Shown here piece by piece: positions 62,705 through 64,000 of a stretch of 64,000 nucleotides of DNA. How positions within the stretch are numbered: the stretch's first letter is position 1; the number at the start of each line of letters is the position of its first letter. The stretch is taken from contig NZ_JAHSTU010000001.1 in the NCBI RefSeq assembly GCF_019145495.1, positions 248,001 through 312,000 of the forward strand, in the 5' to 3' direction. The notes beneath the pieces are model-generated. The model was not told the origin of the DNA. It saw nothing but the letters and a program-made list of their open reading frames with translations, and searched no databases. The stretch is from Pseudomonas azerbaijanoccidentalis (GTDB lineage: Bacteria; Pseudomonadota; Gammaproteobacteria; Pseudomonadales; Pseudomonadaceae). The position numbers and the translations under genes are program-made.

Positions 62705-62909
62705 CTACCCCCGTGGATCAATCTGATCCATCACCCGGTTCGCCGTGATCTCGGCCAGCATCACACTGTTTGAAATGCCCAGCAGGGCATTGCGCGATCC
62801 ACCGTCCAGATGATCGACCAACTGATGGATCATCACCTCCACCGACACCAGCGTTTCCGTATGGGGATGCTGGATCGTTGTCCGGCGGATTGGGCGAAGG
62901 CTTCTTCAT
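62705..62909 (-). pseudogene. Frameshifted, internally deleted small protein gene (DUF6124/DUF3077-like)
   Basis: The start MKKPSPNPPDNDPASP is the stereotyped opening of a pseudomonad small-protein family of roughly 110 residues. After about 17 codons the coding continues in another frame: HTETLVSVEVMIHQLVDHLD then GGSRNALLGISNSVMLAEIT then ANRVMDQIDPRG, the family's C-terminus, ending at 62705. About 40 middle residues are missing. A frame-0 reading of 63 residues exists but is not protein-like at its C-terminus. The family name is from memory. Confidence 0.65.
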
Positions 62910-63026
62910 GTCAGAGCGGCTTTCAGAAAGTAACCTTAAACACCATTAAACAATGGCTTACGGGGTGGCGTGTTTGGCGATTTAAGATAGGGTTGTGGCA
63001 AGGAAACCGCGCGACAGGAGAACCGC

Positions 63027-64000
63027 ATGCGCTACTCAGCCTTGACTCAAAGAATCGCCGGTGACGGAGCGGCGGCCTGGCAGATTCACGATCGAGCGCT
63101 TGAGCTGCGCGAGCAGGGTGTCGATGTACTGCTGCTGTCGATTGGCGATCCCGATTTCGACACGCCAATCCCCATCGTCCATGCGGCTATCGACAGTTTG
63201 CTGGCTGGCGACACGCACTACCCGGCCGTGCGCGGCAGCCAGGGTTTGCGCGACAGCATTGCCCGGCGTCATCGCCAGCGCAGTGGGCAAGCCGTGGATG
63301 CCGAGCATGTGATCGTCTTCCCCGGCGCGCAGTGCGCGGTGTATTCGGTGGTGCAATGCCTGCTCGACCCCGGTGACGAAGTGCTGGTCGCCGAACCGAT
63401 GTACGTCACCTACGAAGGCGTGTTCGGTGCCTGCGGCGCGAAAGTGGTACCGGTGCCGGTGCGTTCGCAGAATGGCTTTCGGGTTGACCCTGCGGATGTC
63501 GCGGCGCGTATCACGCCCAAAACCCGCGCCATTTTGCTCAACAGTCCCAACAACCCTTCCGGCGCCAGCCTACCGCTGACCACCTGGAAGGCCTTGGCCG
63601 CGTTGTGCATTCGTCATGACTTGTGGCTGATCAGCGACGAGGTCTACAGCGAGCTGCTGTTCGAGGGCGAGCACATCAGCCCGGCGAGTTTGCCAGGCAT
63701 GGCCGAACGCACCGCGACCATCAACAGCCTGTCCAAATCCCACGCCATGAGCGGCTGGCGGGTGGGCTGGGTGATTGGGCCAAAAGCCCTGTGCGAACAC
63801 TTGGTGAACCTGTCGTTGTGCATGTTGTTCGGCGTACCGGATTTCATCCAGAACGCCGCGCAATTGGCCCTCGATGCAAACCTGCCCGAAGTGGCGCTGA
63901 TGCGTGAGGAATATCGCCTGCGTCGCGACCTGGTATGCGCCAGCCTCAACCATTGCCCGGGTATCCATGCGATTTGCCCCGATGGCGGCATGTTCGTGAT
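63027..64000 (+). CDS. aruH: AruH-like aminotransferase (5' part)
   Basis: Class I PLP aminotransferase that runs off the window (324 codons present). Opening MRYSALTQRIAGDGAAAWQI closely resembles P. aeruginosa arginine:pyruvate transaminase AruH. GDPDFDTP, THYPAVRGSQGLRDSIA, LNSPNNPSGASLP, the PLP Asp/Tyr in LISDEVYSELLF and the Schiff-base Lys in SLSKSHAMSGWRVGW are all present. ACAGGAG precedes the ATG. AruH transfers the alpha-amino group of arginine to pyruvate. Naming is by recall; a general aromatic/aspartate transaminase is the alternative. Confidence 0.88.
   Translation, partial: MRYSALTQRIAGDGAAAWQIHDRALELREQGVDVLLLSIGDPDFDTPIPIVHAAIDSLLAGDTHYPAVRGSQGLRDSIARRHRQRSGQAVDAEHVIVFPGAQCAVYSVVQCLLDPGDEVLVAEPMYVTYEGVFGACGAKVVPVPVRSQNGFRVDPADVAARITPKTRAILLNSPNNPSGASLPLTTWKALAALCIRHDLWLISDEVYSELLFEGEHISPASLPGMAERTATINSLSKSHAMSGWRVGWVIGPKALCEHLVNLSLCMLFGVPDFIQNAAQLALDANLPEVALMREEYRLRRDLVCASLNHCPGIHAICPDGGMFV

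Overview
The window reads as chromosome of a Pseudomonas of the fluorescens group. The evidence is a TTG-start gacA followed directly by uvrC, then pgsA and a Gly/Cys/Leu tRNA cluster, an MvaT-family nucleoid protein, a 358-residue HPPD, an AruH-like transaminase, and many pseudomonad REP hairpins between genes. Most of the sequence is GC-rich. The stretch 35.8-44.9 kb is clearly richer in A+T.

Layout. 0-6.5 kb: the end of pilU, then a ketone-body locus (sigma-54 activator, GntP-type permease, 3-hydroxybutyrate dehydrogenase, acetoacetyl-CoA synthetase) with a recognisable -24/-12 promoter. 6.6-12.2 kb: a yejABEF-type peptide importer. 12.3-16.8 kb: PpiC, a signal-less lipase, a three-repeat beta protein, and a DAHP synthase behind a transcription attenuator with two aromatic-rich leader peptides. 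16.8-20.4 kb: GNAT, gacA, uvrC, pgsA. 20.4-21 kb: three tRNAs and a decayed copy of the tRNA-Cys 3' end. 21-23.7 kb: small orphan genes. 23.8-27.5 kb: topoisomerase IB and modABC with a Mo-box-like palindrome. 27.6-34.7 kb: nitronate monooxygenase, an AcuI/YhdH reductase, an alkylation-repair operon (2OG oxygenase, alkB, ada) and small proteins. 34.9 kb: galU.

36.3-44.8 kb is the most interesting region: a seven-gene biosynthetic cluster lying between galU and glutathione reductase. It encodes a glycine-oxidase-like FAD enzyme, a HemK/PapM-like methyltransferase, a CoA-dependent alpha-oxoamine synthase, a chorismate-mutase-fold protein, a fused aminodeoxychorismate synthase, a prephenate-dehydrogenase homologue and an MFS exporter. 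The last three enzymes form a PapABC set that should convert chorismate to 4-aminophenylpyruvate. The oxoamine synthase could then turn 4-aminophenylalanine into an alpha-aminoketone, a direct pyrazine precursor.

44.9-64 kb: gor, a KfrA-like coiled-coil protein with a divergent lone tyrosine recombinase, ahpC/ahpF, gloA, an MvaT homologue, a CSS-EAL protein, hpd, rarD, an aldo/keto reductase, a glycerate module (MFS, CdaR-like regulator, glycerate kinase), a frameshifted small gene, and an aruH-like transaminase cut by the window edge. No calculation was run. Family names rest on reading the proteins by eye.
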